Notes: a model not told the origin generated them from the letters alone. A stretch of 47,618 nucleotides of DNA from an uncultured Oscillospiraceae bacterium (GCA_947627715.1 CANQXK010000016.1:1-47618); one strand, 5' to 3'; numbered from the stretch's first letter, positions 34,533 to 43,732 are shown. A program made the numbers and translations.

Positions 34533-35396
34533 TCATCTCACGCTCCGGGCAAACTCGCGGGGGGTGACGCCGTACTCTGCCTTGAAGGCCCGGTAGAAGC
34601 CCGTGTAGTCGCCGAAGCCGCACTCTGTCCACACGTGGCTGGGCTTGACGCCCTGCGCCATCAGGGAGCGGGCGATCTGAAGCCGTTTTTTCATGATATA
34701 CCTGTGCACGCTGGTGCCCACAAGGCGGTTGAACTCGTGGCTCAGGTGGTACTTGCTCACGTAGAAGTGGTCGGCCAGCTCCTCCAGGGAGAGGCTCTCG
34801 CCGTAGTGGTGGGAAATATACTCCACCACCTCGCTGACCACCTGGCTGCCCCGCGTCACGTCCTCCACGGGGGCGGTCTCCCGCTGGGCGATGCGGTTGA
34901 TCTCCACCAGCAGCAGCGTCAGCAGGCACTCCGGCATCAGCTCCCCGCCGAAATCCGCGTCGGTAAGCTCCCCGTAGAGCTTGCTCATGGTCTCGTATAT
35001 CCTGCGCTGGTCCTCCGGCGTCATGTGGAGCTGGTTGCGGTAGCGCGGGCAGGAGGGGTCCATGCACAGCGTCAGGTCCGTGTGCTTTGTGGACAGCCGC
35101 CTGATGGCCTTGGGGTCCACCCACAGCACGTACCGCTCGTAGACCTCCCGCTCCGGCCGGATATGTACCTGGTGCAGCTCCCGCGGGGAGATGAGCAGGA
35201 TGTCCCCCGGCTCCACCTTGTAGAGCTTGCTCTCGATGGTGTAGGTCACATCCCCGGAGATCAGGAAGAAGATCTCGTAAAAATCGTGGTGGTGCAGATT
35301 CACTTTTTTGAGATAGGAGTCCCTTTTGTACTGAAGCTCAAAATCCGGGCGCTTCATGATCTGTCTCGTATCAAAGGACGCCGGTTCCTTCGGCAT
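34533..35396 (-). CDS. AraC-family transcriptional regulator
   Basis: A 287-residue regulator with an N-terminal cupin-like ligand domain (HHHDFYEIFFLISGDVTYTIE, then PGDILLISPRELHQV) and a C-terminal double HTH (LSLEELADHFYVSKYHLSHEFNRLVG, then CGFGDYTGFYRAFKAEYGVTPREF). It lies between the GH4 gene and the divergent uxaB-uxaA operon, so it likely controls both in response to a uronate. The 273-nt divergent spacer holds candidate sites. Confidence 0.93.
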   Translation of the reverse strand: MPKEPASFDTRQIMKRPDFELQYKRDSYLKKVNLHHHDFYEIFFLISGDVTYTIESKLYKVEPGDILLISPRELHQVHIRPEREVYERYVLWVDPKAIRRLSTKHTDLTLCMDPSCPRYRNQLHMTPEDQRRIYETMSKLYGELTDADFGGELMPECLLTLLLVEINRIAQRETAPVEDVTRGSQVVSEVVEYISHHYGESLSLEELADHFYVSKYHLSHEFNRLVGTSVHRYIMKKRLQIARSLMAQGVKPSHVWTECGFGDYTGFYRAFKAEYGVTPREFARSVR

Positions 35397-35541
35397 GGCG
35401 CATCCCCCTCCCCATCCCCGGCGGGCATTTTTCTCTTTGATTCAATCATAAGGCTCTCCGCCTGAAATGTCAACGAAAATTGCCGCAACTTTTACAATGT
35501 TTTCCCGCAAATAACGATATTACCCTCCAAAAGGTTGCTGG

Positions 35542-35602
35542 TATAATATTGGATAGAAAATCGAAAAAATATGTGGAAATGTTTGTACAATTCTGCTATA
35601 AT
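35542..35602 (+). promoter_or_regulatory. Promoter region of uxaB-uxaA
   Basis: Two candidates. One is TATAAT at 35542-35547 with the extended TGG before it and no good -35, a pattern expected for activator-dependent start. The other is TGGAAA at 35574-35579, 17 nt, TATAAT at 35597-35602, whose spacer holds the palindrome TTGTACAA (35584-35591). The rest of the 273-nt spacer (35397-35669) is AT-rich and shows no gene. Confidence 0.5.
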
Positions 35603-35669
35603 GTGAAATGTACCATCTTGTCCTTTGGGCAAACGACATAAATACTTATTTTTTCAGGAGGAGCGTCAA

Positions 35670-37166
35670 ATGGAACTTTTAAATTACAGCACCCTGCAAA
35701 AATCCGGCTACAAGGGCTACATCCTCAAAACCGCGCCTGAGAAGGTCATGCAGTTTGGTGAGGGCAACTTTCTCCGCGCCTTTGTCAACTACTGGTTTGA
35801 CGTTTCCAACGAAAAGGCCGGCTGGAACGGAAAGTGCGTCCTTGTCCAGCCCATCGCCACCGGCCTTACGAGTCTTATGAACGCCCAGGAGGGGCTTTAC
35901 ACCCTCTATCTCCGGGGCAACGAGGGCGGCGAGAAGGTGGACCGCAAGCGCGTCATCTCCTCCGTGTCCCGGTGCCTCAACCCCTACGAGAAGGAGGGGT
36001 TCGACGCCATGCTGGAGCTGGCCGTCAGCCCCGACCTGGAGTACGTTGTCTCCAACACCACCGAGGCCGGCATCGTCTACGACCCGGCCTGTCAGCTTAC
36101 GGATACCCCCTGCTCCTCCTTCCCCGGCAAGCTCACCCAGGTGCTCTACAGGCGCTGGCAGGCCGGCGGAAGCGGGCTTGTGATCCTCTCCTGCGAGCTT
36201 ATCGACAACAACGGCAAGGAGCTTTTGAAGTGCGTCAACCAGTACATCGGCCAGTGGGGCCTGGAGGAGGGCTTCAAGGCGTATGTCAACAACGAGTGCA
36301 CCTTCTGCTCCACGCTGGTGGACCGCATCGTGCCGGGCCGCATCCGGGACGCGGCCGAGGTGGCGCGGCTTGAGGAGGAGAACGGCTACCACGACGAGCT
36401 TATCGACGTGGGCGAGGTTTTTGGCGTCTGGAACATCGAGGGGCCGGAGTGGCTGGCGGAGAAGCTGCCCTTTAAGAAGGCCGGCCTCAACTGCCCCGTG
36501 GTGCCCGACGTGACCCCCTACAAGAAGCGCAAGGTCCGCATTTTGAACGGCGCCCACACCGGCTTTGTGCTGGGCGCGTACCTGGCGGGCTTCGACATCG
36601 TCCGGGAGTGCATGGAGAACGACACCGTCCGGGGCTTCATGAACAAGATGCTCTATGACGAGGTGATCCCCACCCTGCCGCTGGACAAGAAGGACCTTAC
36701 CGACTTCGCCGCCGCCGTGCAGGACCGCTTCAACAACCCCTTCGTCAACCACGAGCTGATGAGCATTTCCTTAAACTCCACCTCCAAGTGGCGCGCCAGG
36801 AATATGCCCAGCTTCTTGGATTACGTGGCGCTCAAGGGCGAGCTTCCCCCCTGCCTCACCGCCTCCTTCGCCGCCTACATCGCCTTCTACTCCACCGGCA
36901 TTCAGGAGCTTACCGACAAGGGCCTTGTGTGCAGGAGGGCAAAGGGCAACACCTACGTCTGCTCCGACGACCGCTGGGCGCTGGAGTTCTACTGGGATCA
37001 TCGGAACGACTCCGACGACGCGCTGGTCCACGCCGTCATGACCAACCAGCAGATGTGGGGCCAGGGCCTCACCGCCGTGCCCGGCTTTGAGAAGGCCGTG
37101 GTGGACATCCTGAAGAAAATCCGCTCCGAGGGGACCCTGGCCGTCTACGCCCAGGCCATTGCGTAA
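35670..37166 (+). CDS. uxaB: Tagaturonate reductase (altronate oxidoreductase)
   Basis: A 498-residue member of the long-chain mannitol dehydrogenase family. Opening PEKVMQFGEGNFLRAFVNYWFD gives the NAD-binding segment, and TEAGIVYDP, the KKRKVRILNGAHTG motif with the catalytic Lys, and the C-terminal helical part fit UxaB. It reduces tagaturonate to altronate with NADH. CAGGAGGAG precedes the ATG at 35670. It is followed by uxaA after 12 nt. Fructuronate reductase is the alternative, but the UxaA neighbour favours the galacturonate branch. Confidence 0.92.
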   Translation: MELLNYSTLQKSGYKGYILKTAPEKVMQFGEGNFLRAFVNYWFDVSNEKAGWNGKCVLVQPIATGLTSLMNAQEGLYTLYLRGNEGGEKVDRKRVISSVSRCLNPYEKEGFDAMLELAVSPDLEYVVSNTTEAGIVYDPACQLTDTPCSSFPGKLTQVLYRRWQAGGSGLVILSCELIDNNGKELLKCVNQYIGQWGLEEGFKAYVNNECTFCSTLVDRIVPGRIRDAAEVARLEEENGYHDELIDVGEVFGVWNIEGPEWLAEKLPFKKAGLNCPVVPDVTPYKKRKVRILNGAHTGFVLGAYLAGFDIVRECMENDTVRGFMNKMLYDEVIPTLPLDKKDLTDFAAAVQDRFNNPFVNHELMSISLNSTSKWRARNMPSFLDYVALKGELPPCLTASFAAYIAFYSTGIQELTDKGLVCRRAKGNTYVCSDDRWALEFYWDHRNDSDDALVHAVMTNQQMWGQGLTAVPGFEKAVVDILKKIRSEGTLAVYAQAIA

Positions 37167-37178
37167 AGAGGTGGACAT

Positions 37179-38663
37179 ATGACCGATTTTATACATATCA
37201 ACCCCAGGGACAACGTGGTGGTGGCCCTCCGCCCCATCGCCAAGGGGACCGTATACGCCGGGGACGGGTACGCCGTCACCGCCGCCACGGACATCCCCCA
37301 GGGCCACAAGATGACCCTGAAGGCCCTCAGCGAGGGCGACCAGGTCATCAAATACGGCTTCTCCATCGGCCACGCCACCGCCCCGGTGGGCGCGGGCGAG
37401 TGGATCCACACCCACAATATGCGCACGAACTTGGAGGGGGAGATGGAGTACACCTACAACCCCAAGATCCACTTCCCGGAGAAGCTCCCCGCCCCCACCT
37501 TTATGGGCTTCCGCCGCCCCGACGGGCGGGCCGCCATCCGCAATGAGATCTGGATCATCCCCACGGTGGGCTGCGTCAACGACGTGGCAAAGGCCCTGGT
37601 GCGGGACAACCAGGACCTGGTCCAGGGCACCGTGGAGGGGCTTTACACCTTCACCCACCCCTTCGGCTGCTCCCAGACCGGCCATGACCACGCCCAGACC
37701 CGCAAGCTCCTGGCGGCGCTGACGCGCCACCCCAACGCCGGCGGGGTGCTGGTGCTGAGCCTGGGGTGCGAGAACCTGACCCACGAGCAATTTTTGGCCG
37801 AGCTGGGGGATTACGACCCCAACCGGGTGAAGTTCCTCACCTGCCAGGACGTGGAGGACGAGCTGAAGGCCGCCCGCCCCATTTTGGAGGAGCTGGCCGC
37901 CTACGCCGGGTCCTTTAAGCGCGAGCCTGTCCCGGCCAGCGAGCTGGTGGTGGGCATGAAGTGCGGCGGCTCCGACGGCCTCTCCGGCATCACCGCCAAC
38001 CCTGTGGTGGGGCGCTTCTCCGATATGCTGGGGGCCATGGGCGGCTCCACGGTGCTCACCGAGGTGCCGGAGATGTTCGGCGCGGAGGGGTTCCTCATGG
38101 ACCGCTGCGTCAATGAGGAGGTCTTTGAGAAGGCCGTGAGCATGATCAACGGCTTTAAGGAGTACTTCATCCGCCACAACGAGGTGGTCTACGATAACCC
38201 CAGCCCCGGCAACAAACAGGGCGGCATCACCACCTTGGAGGACAAGTCCTGCGGCTGCGTCCAGAAGGGCGGCTCCGCCCCCATCATGGACGTTATCGGC
38301 TACGGCGAGCCTGTCACCGCCAAGGGCCTCAATATGCTCTACGGCCCCGGCAACGACCTTGTGTCCGCCACGGCGCTCACTGCCGCGGGGGCGCACCTCA
38401 TCCTCTTCACCACAGGCCGGGGTACGCCCTTCGGCGCGCCCGCTCCCACCATGAAGCTGGCCACCAACACGCCTCTGGCAAAGAAGAAGTCCACCTGGAT
38501 CGACTTCAACGCCGGCGTGGTGGCCGACGGGGAGCGGACCATCGACGAGGCCGCCCACGACCTTATGGACCTTGTGCTGGAGGTGGCCTCCGGCAAAAAG
38601 ACCTGGGCGGAGAAAAAGGGGTTTCGGGAGATCAGCATTTTCAAAGACGGCGTGGTCCTCTGA
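37179..38663 (+). CDS. uxaA: Altronate dehydratase
   Basis: A 494-residue full-length UxaA with the N-terminal SAF domain (INPRDNVVVALRPIAKGT) and C-terminal catalytic domain. It shows GFRRPDGRAAIRNEIWIIPTVGCVN, HPFGCSQTG and CGGSDGLSGITANPVVG; conserved Cys residues fit the Fe-dependent dehydratase. It turns altronate into 2-keto-3-deoxygluconate. AGAGGTGG precedes the ATG. Second gene of the uxaB operon. Confidence 0.95.
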   Translation: MTDFIHINPRDNVVVALRPIAKGTVYAGDGYAVTAATDIPQGHKMTLKALSEGDQVIKYGFSIGHATAPVGAGEWIHTHNMRTNLEGEMEYTYNPKIHFPEKLPAPTFMGFRRPDGRAAIRNEIWIIPTVGCVNDVAKALVRDNQDLVQGTVEGLYTFTHPFGCSQTGHDHAQTRKLLAALTRHPNAGGVLVLSLGCENLTHEQFLAELGDYDPNRVKFLTCQDVEDELKAARPILEELAAYAGSFKREPVPASELVVGMKCGGSDGLSGITANPVVGRFSDMLGAMGGSTVLTEVPEMFGAEGFLMDRCVNEEVFEKAVSMINGFKEYFIRHNEVVYDNPSPGNKQGGITTLEDKSCGCVQKGGSAPIMDVIGYGEPVTAKGLNMLYGPGNDLVSATALTAAGAHLILFTTGRGTPFGAPAPTMKLATNTPLAKKKSTWIDFNAGVVADGERTIDEAAHDLMDLVLEVASGKKTWAEKKGFREISIFKDGVVL

Positions 38664-38751
38664 GACGCGCCGGGGAGCGGCATGGGGGCCGGGGAGACGG
38701 CCCCTTGAGGGGGTCGCTTTTCATCAAGATATGAGATAGAAGGGTCCTTCC

Positions 38752-40248
38752 ATGGCTTCCTTTTCCGCTTCCAAAAAAGACGAGGCCTTCCGGCGCTACG
38801 CCCTCTCGGCCCCGCCCATGCGGCTTCTCCTCTCCGTCTGCACGCCGCTGATGCTGTATCAGTCGCTCCAGTCGCTGTTCAAGCTCATCGACTCGCTGAT
38901 GGCCTCGCACATAAGCTCCAACGCCGCCTCCGCCATCGCGGCCATCGCCCAGATCACCAACATGATCTCGGCCCTGGGGACAGGGCTTGCCTCCGGCGGC
39001 AGCATCAAGGTCTCCGAGGCCTACGGCAGGGGGGACTACGAGCTTGTCCGCAAGCGGGTCGCCTCCATCTACACCCTCTCCGTGGCGGTGAGCGCCCTGA
39101 CGGCCGCCGTGCTGGTGCCCTTTGCCCGGCCGTTCCTGCGGCTTCTCAACACCCCGGAGGAGCTGATCGCCGAGGGCGCGGGGTATTTCCGCGTGGAGAT
39201 CGTCAGCATGGTCATCAGCTTTCTGGGCAACGTGTACATCGCCATCGAGAAAAGCCGGGGCCACACCCGGCGGATCATGCTCCTCAACTTTGCCGTCATC
39301 GCCCTGAAGCTGGGGCTGTCCGCGTATTTTGTCTACGTGCTGAACGCCGACTCCGTGATGATCGCGGTGGCGACGCTCATCTCCCAGTCGGCGGTGGTGC
39401 TCTTCGCCGCGGTGACCATGCCCAGGGACGAGGGCGCTTTCCGCTTCTCGCTGAAAAGCGTCTCCTTCCGCCGGCCCGTCATCCTGCCCGTGCTGGACGT
39501 GTCCTACCCCCTGGCCGCAGAGAAGGTGTTCTTCAACTACGGCAAGGTGAAGGTCAACTCCATGTCCGGCGTATACGGGGGCCACACCGTGGGGGCGCTG
39601 GGCATCTCCAACAACATCGGGGGCCTCACCACCTCGGCCCAGAACGGCATCTCCGACGGGGCCACGGCCCTCATCAGCCAGAACCGGGGCGCGGGGAAAT
39701 ACTCCCGCACGGTGAAGCTCTTCTACTGCCTTTTGGCGGTCAACATCCTCATCGGCGCGGTGGGCCTGGGCATCATCTGGTTTGCGCTGCCCTGGATGGC
39801 CAACGTGTTCGCCAACTCCCGCGACACCTTTGACACCGAGTTCCGGGACATGATCATCGCCATCCACCGCTATGAGATGCTGGGCTACATCGCCTTGGGC
39901 CTCAACTCCGCCGCCAACTCCCTTCTGCTGGGCTACGGCCACACCAAGATCGCCTTTATCATCAACGTGGTGAGGGTCTTTGTCTACCGCATCCCGATCC
40001 TGTGGTTCCTCCAGCACTACACCTCCATGAAGTATGAGGCGGTGGGCGTCACCATGTTCGTCTCCAACCTCCTCATCGGCATCACCAGCATCCTCATCGT
40101 CATCCCCATCCTTCGGAAGATACGAAAGCTCCCGGACGATCCGGACGATCCGGACGAGCCGGATGGGCCGGGCACGCCGGATGAGCCGGGTACGCCGGAT
40201 GAGCCGGGCGCGCCGGACGGCGCGGAACCCGCCCCGGCGGCGGAATAA
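38752..40248 (+). CDS. MATE-family transporter with a repetitive acidic tail
   Basis: A 498-residue polytopic protein of the MATE/multi-drug exporter type: twelve hydrophobic segments in two halves, with PMRLLLSVCTPLMLYQSLQSL at the start and the second-half AAEKVFFNYGKVKVNSMSG. The last about 38 residues are a low-complexity tail of repeated DDP and PDEPGT units. The SD is weak (AGAAGGG). It stands 88 nt after uxaA, behind a GC-rich hairpin without a T-run, and before kdgA. Whether it moves a uronate, a waste product or something unrelated cannot be told. Confidence 0.85.
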   Translation: MASFSASKKDEAFRRYALSAPPMRLLLSVCTPLMLYQSLQSLFKLIDSLMASHISSNAASAIAAIAQITNMISALGTGLASGGSIKVSEAYGRGDYELVRKRVASIYTLSVAVSALTAAVLVPFARPFLRLLNTPEELIAEGAGYFRVEIVSMVISFLGNVYIAIEKSRGHTRRIMLLNFAVIALKLGLSAYFVYVLNADSVMIAVATLISQSAVVLFAAVTMPRDEGAFRFSLKSVSFRRPVILPVLDVSYPLAAEKVFFNYGKVKVNSMSGVYGGHTVGALGISNNIGGLTTSAQNGISDGATALISQNRGAGKYSRTVKLFYCLLAVNILIGAVGLGIIWFALPWMANVFANSRDTFDTEFRDMIIAIHRYEMLGYIALGLNSAANSLLLGYGHTKIAFIINVVRVFVYRIPILWFLQHYTSMKYEAVGVTMFVSNLLIGITSILIVIPILRKIRKLPDDPDDPDEPDGPGTPDEPGTPDEPGAPDGAEPAPAAE

Positions 40249-40325
40249 GGTGCATTTTGCAAAGAACCGTCCCCCCTTCGTCCCCCGGAATGATTCTTTT
40301 TGACGGAAAATCCACGCCTTTTGGC

Positions 40326-40353
40326 TTGACTTACCGCCAAAATCCCGTATAAT
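40326..40353 (+). promoter_or_regulatory. Promoter of the kdgA-kdgK-kdgK-uxaC genes
   Basis: TTGACT at 40326-40331, 16 nt, TATAAT at 40348-40353. The leader holds a hairpin GGCCCGCC-ca-GGCGGGCC (40371-40388) before the kdgA SD. Confidence 0.65.
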
Positions 40354-40431
40354 GATAAGTAGGAAATTTCGGCCCGCCCAGGCGGGCCGGCCAATGAATT
40401 TCAATGAATTACATACAGGAGGGAACCAACC

Positions 40432-41394
40432 ATGAATGAGATTCTGAAGACCATTTCCAACATCGGTATCGTCCCTGTCGTCGCCATCGAGGACGCCAAG
40501 AAGGCCGTGCCTCTGGCAAAGGCCCTTGTGGCCGGCGGCCTTCCCACCGCCGAGGTGACCTTCCGCACCGCCGCCGCCGAGGACGCCATGCGGGCCATCA
40601 CCGCCGAGGTGCCTGAGATGCTGGTGGGCGCCGGCACCGTCCTCACCCCGGAGCAGCTGGACCGCGCTCTGGACGCCGGCTCGAAGTTCATCGTCTCCCC
40701 CGGCTTCAACCCGGAGATGGTCAAGTACGGCCTTTCCAAGGGCGCGCTGATGCTCCCCGGCACCGCCACCGGCGGCGAGATGGAGCAGGCCATGGCTCTC
40801 GGCCTCGACGTGGTGAAGTTCTTCCCCGCCGAGCAGAACGGCGGCATCGCCAAAATCAAGGCCCTTGCCGGCCCCTATAAGAAGCTCAAGTGGATGCCCA
40901 CCGGCGGCGTCACCACCAAGAACCTGATGGATTACCTGAGCTTCGATCAGATCGTGGCCTGCGGCGGCACCTGGATGGTCAAGTCCGACCTCATCGAGGG
41001 CGAAAAGTGGGACGAGATCACCGCCATCTGCAAGGAGGCCGTCAGGACCATGCTGGGCCTCCAGCTGATGCACGTGGGCATTAATTGTGCCGACCCCGAG
41101 GAGGCCGCCAGCGTGGCAAAGGCCTTCGAGGCGCTCTTCGGCTTTGCCTACAAGGCGGGCAACAGCTCCGACTTTGCCGGCACGGTGGTGGAGTGCATGA
41201 AGAAGCCCGGCCGGGGCACCCACGGCCACATCGCCATCGGCACCAACAGCGTGGACCGCGCCATGTACCATCTGGGCCGCCAGGGCGTGGTGTTCGATGA
41301 GAGCTCCATCTCCTACAACGACAAGGGCCAGGCCAAGAACGTCTATCTCAAGGGCGAGGTGGGCGGCTTCGCCATCCACGTGATGAAGAAATAA
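40432..41394 (+). CDS. KDPG/KHG aldolase fused to a VOC-like domain
   Basis: A 320-residue two-domain protein. Residues 1 to about 205 are a class I KDPG aldolase: Glu41 and Arg45 in AEVTFRT, GAGTVLT, the Schiff-base Lys129 in DVVKFFPAE, and PTGGV. It splits 2-keto-3-deoxy-6-phosphogluconate into pyruvate and glyceraldehyde-3-phosphate. Residues about 210-320 (LMHVGINCADPEEAASVAKAFEAL, GHIAIGTNSVDRAMYHL, GGFAIHVMKK) look like a VOC/glyoxalase-type fold, joined in frame with no stop. CAGGAGGG precedes the ATG. The added domain's role is unknown. Confidence 0.9.
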   Translation: MNEILKTISNIGIVPVVAIEDAKKAVPLAKALVAGGLPTAEVTFRTAAAEDAMRAITAEVPEMLVGAGTVLTPEQLDRALDAGSKFIVSPGFNPEMVKYGLSKGALMLPGTATGGEMEQAMALGLDVVKFFPAEQNGGIAKIKALAGPYKKLKWMPTGGVTTKNLMDYLSFDQIVACGGTWMVKSDLIEGEKWDEITAICKEAVRTMLGLQLMHVGINCADPEEAASVAKAFEALFGFAYKAGNSSDFAGTVVECMKKPGRGTHGHIAIGTNSVDRAMYHLGRQGVVFDESSISYNDKGQAKNVYLKGEVGGFAIHVMKK

Positions 41395-41400
41395 ACATAC

Positions 41401-41460
41401 TGGCTTTGAAGGGCGAAGCCCTTCAAAGCCAATGAAACTTCGCCGCTGCGGCGGCGAAGT
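41401..41460 (+). repeat. Double-hairpin intergenic element, copy D (coreless)
   Basis: Hairpin 1 is TGGCTTTGAAGGGC-gaa-GCCCTTCAAAGCCA (41401-41431). Hairpin 2 is ACTTCGCCGC-TGCG-GCGGCGAAGT (41437-41460). The opening and the TGCG loop match the other copies, but the AAGGGG-ACGTGCGG core is missing. Confidence 0.65.
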
Positions 41461-41500
41461 CTGCGACACTTTAAAAAAAGGAAAAGGAGATTTTAAAATT

Positions 41501-42526
41501 ATGAAAGTCGTAACCTTCGGCGAGCTTATGATCCGTCTTCAGCCCTACAACTACGAGCGTTTTGTTCAGGCCGACCACCTGGAGTTTACCTTCGGCGGCG
41601 GCGAGGCCAACGTGGCCGTCTCCCTGGCAAACTACGGCGCTGAGGCCGTGTTCGTCACCAAGCTCCCCGCTCACGCCATCGGCCAGGCGGCTGTCAACTC
41701 CCTCCGGCGCTACGGTGTGAACACCAGCAAGATCGTCCGCGGCGGCGACCGCGTGGGCATCTACTTCAATGAGAAGGGCGCCTCCCAGCGTCCCTCCGTG
41801 TGCATCTACGACCGCGCCCACTCCGCCATTCAGGAGGCCGACCCCTCCGAGTTTGACTGGGACGACATCTTTGAGGGCGCGGACTGGTTCCACTTCACCG
41901 GCATCACCCCGGCCCTGGGACCCAACATGGTCGCCGCCTGCCTCAACGCCTGCAAGGCCGCCAAGGAGCACGGCGTGAAGATTTCCTGCGACTTAAACTA
42001 CCGCGGCAAGCTGTGGACCCGCGACCAGGCCCGCGCCGCCATGACCGAGCTTTGCAAGTACGTGGACGTGTGCATCTCCAACGAGGAGGACGCCAAGGAC
42101 GTGTTCGGCATCGAGGCCGAGGCCACCGACATCACCGCCGGCACCCTGAACAAAGAGGGCTACAAGTCCGTGGCCCGCCAGCTGGCGGACAGGTTCGGCT
42201 TTGAGAAGGTGGCCATCACCCTGCGCGAGTCCAAGTCCGCCTTCGACAACGACTGGAGCGCCATGCTCTACGACGTGAAGGCCGACGAGTACTGCTTCTC
42301 CAAGCTCTATCACCTGCACATCATCGACCGCATCGGCGGCGGCGACAGCTTCGGCGGCGGGCTTATCTACGCCCTGCTCTCCGGCCACAACACCCAGAGT
42401 GCCGTTGAGTTCGCTGTGGCGGCCTCCGCTCTCAAGCACTCCATCGAGGGCGACTACAACTTCGCCACCGTCCCCGAGGTGGAGAAGCTGGCCGGCGGCG
42501 ACGCCTCCGGGCGCGTACAGAGGTAA
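41501..42526 (+). CDS. kdgK: 2-keto-3-deoxygluconate kinase, PfkB family (first copy)
   Basis: A 341-residue PfkB-family sugar kinase. It opens MKVVTFGELMIRLQPYNYERF, has the substrate-binding GGGEANVAVSLANYG, and the ATP/anion-hole motif DRIGGGDSFGGGLIYALL with the catalytic Asp. It phosphorylates KDG to KDPG, feeding the aldolase coded just before. AAAAGGAGA precedes the ATG at 41501. A diverged second kinase follows. Confidence 0.92.
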   Translation: MKVVTFGELMIRLQPYNYERFVQADHLEFTFGGGEANVAVSLANYGAEAVFVTKLPAHAIGQAAVNSLRRYGVNTSKIVRGGDRVGIYFNEKGASQRPSVCIYDRAHSAIQEADPSEFDWDDIFEGADWFHFTGITPALGPNMVAACLNACKAAKEHGVKISCDLNYRGKLWTRDQARAAMTELCKYVDVCISNEEDAKDVFGIEAEATDITAGTLNKEGYKSVARQLADRFGFEKVAITLRESKSAFDNDWSAMLYDVKADEYCFSKLYHLHIIDRIGGGDSFGGGLIYALLSGHNTQSAVEFAVAASALKHSIEGDYNFATVPEVEKLAGGDASGRVQR

Positions 42527-42617
42527 AAAGGGCAAGCCCTTTTCTCCTTTGGGAGGTTTTTTCCGACGCGCCTCGCCGGAAAAAGGTAAAAAATCGGGCC
42601 GCGGGCCTTGCCCGCGG
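42526..42617 (+). other. Hairpin cluster between the two kdgK copies
   Basis: AAAAGGGC-aa-GCCCTTTT (42526-42543), CTCC-tttg-GGAG (42544-42555) followed by TTTTTT, TTTTTCCG/CGGAAAAA pairing across about 42558-42584, and CCGCGGGC-ctt-GCCCGCGG (42599-42617) 17 nt before the next start. Partial termination could lower the second kinase and uxaC relative to the first genes. Confidence 0.5.
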
Positions 42618-42634
42618 CGGAATGGAGACAGAAT

Positions 42635-43723
42635 ATGGAGCATTACAATCCCCTGACGCAGGGCAACAAGGTCGGACAGAAGTTCATCACCTTTGGCGAG
42701 ATCATGCTCCGACTCACTCCCCCAAACTATGAGAAGATTCGGGCCGCCAACGAGTTCGAGGCCAGCTACGGCGGGTCCGAGGCCAACATCGCGCTGGCCC
42801 TTGCCAATCTGGGAGTGGACAGCACCTTCTTCACCGTGGTCCCCAACAACTCCCTGGGCAAGAGCGCCATCCGTATGCTCCGCTCCAACGACGTCCACTG
42901 CACCCCCATCATCCTCTCCTCCCACGCGGAAACCCCCACCCACCGGCTGGGCACCTACTATCTGGAGACCGGCTACGGGATCCGCCCCAGCAAGGTGACC
43001 TACGACCGCAAGCACAGCGCCATCAGCGAGTTCGACTTTGGCGGCGTGGACATCGACGCGCTGTTGGAGGGCTTCGAGTGGCTCCACCTCAGCGGGATCA
43101 CCCCGGCGCTGTCCAAAAGCTGCGCGGACTTCATGCTGGAGATGATGAAGCGGGCCAAGGAGAAGGGGATGACCGTCAGCTTCGACGGGAACTTCCGCTC
43201 CAAGCTGTGGACCTGGGAGGAGGCCAGGGATTACTGCACCCAGTGCCTGCCCTATGTGGACGTGCTGTTCGGCATCGAGCCTTATCACCTGTGGAAGGAC
43301 GAGAACGACCACGCCAAGGGCGACTGGAAGGACGGCGTGCCCTTCCAGCCCAGCTACGAGCAGCAGGACGACGTGTTCCAGCGGTTCGTGGAGCGGTACC
43401 CCAACCTCAAGTGCATCGCCCGGCACGTGCGGTACGCCCACTCAGGCTCGGAGAACAGCCTGATGGCCTTCATGTGGTATCAGGGCCACACCTTTGAGTC
43501 GAAGCTCTTCACCTTCAACATCCTGGACCGCGTCGGCGGCGGCGACGCCTTTGCCAGCGGCCTCATCTACGCCATGATGAATGACTACAAGGCCATGGAT
43601 ATGGTGAACTTCGCCGTGGCCTCCAGCGTCATCAAGCACACCATCCACGGCGACGCCAACATCACCGACGACGCGGAGTCCATCCGCAGTCTGATGAACA
43701 TGAATTACGACATCAAGCGATAA
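42635..43723 (+). CDS. PfkB-family sugar kinase, second KdgK-like copy
   Basis: A 362-residue PfkB kinase. It opens GQKFITFGEIMLRLTPPNYEKIRA, has YGGSEANIALALANLG and the catalytic DRVGGGDAFASGLIYAMM. Compared with the first kinase it is longer, with an extra stretch around LWKDENDHAKGDWKDG. The substrate loop EASYGGSEAN differs from the first copy, so a different keto-sugar acid (for example a KDG stereoisomer) is possible. GGAGACAG precedes the ATG at 42635. Confidence 0.88.
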   Translation: MEHYNPLTQGNKVGQKFITFGEIMLRLTPPNYEKIRAANEFEASYGGSEANIALALANLGVDSTFFTVVPNNSLGKSAIRMLRSNDVHCTPIILSSHAETPTHRLGTYYLETGYGIRPSKVTYDRKHSAISEFDFGGVDIDALLEGFEWLHLSGITPALSKSCADFMLEMMKRAKEKGMTVSFDGNFRSKLWTWEEARDYCTQCLPYVDVLFGIEPYHLWKDENDHAKGDWKDGVPFQPSYEQQDDVFQRFVERYPNLKCIARHVRYAHSGSENSLMAFMWYQGHTFESKLFTFNILDRVGGGDAFASGLIYAMMNDYKAMDMVNFAVASSVIKHTIHGDANITDDAESIRSLMNMNYDIKR

Positions 43724-43732
43724 ATAACTGTC

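Noticed and set aside
38641-41469. 942-codon minus-strand open frame
   Set aside because: It covers the MATE and KDPG aldolase genes in antisense, crosses their promoter and terminator regions, and has no protein-like motif.
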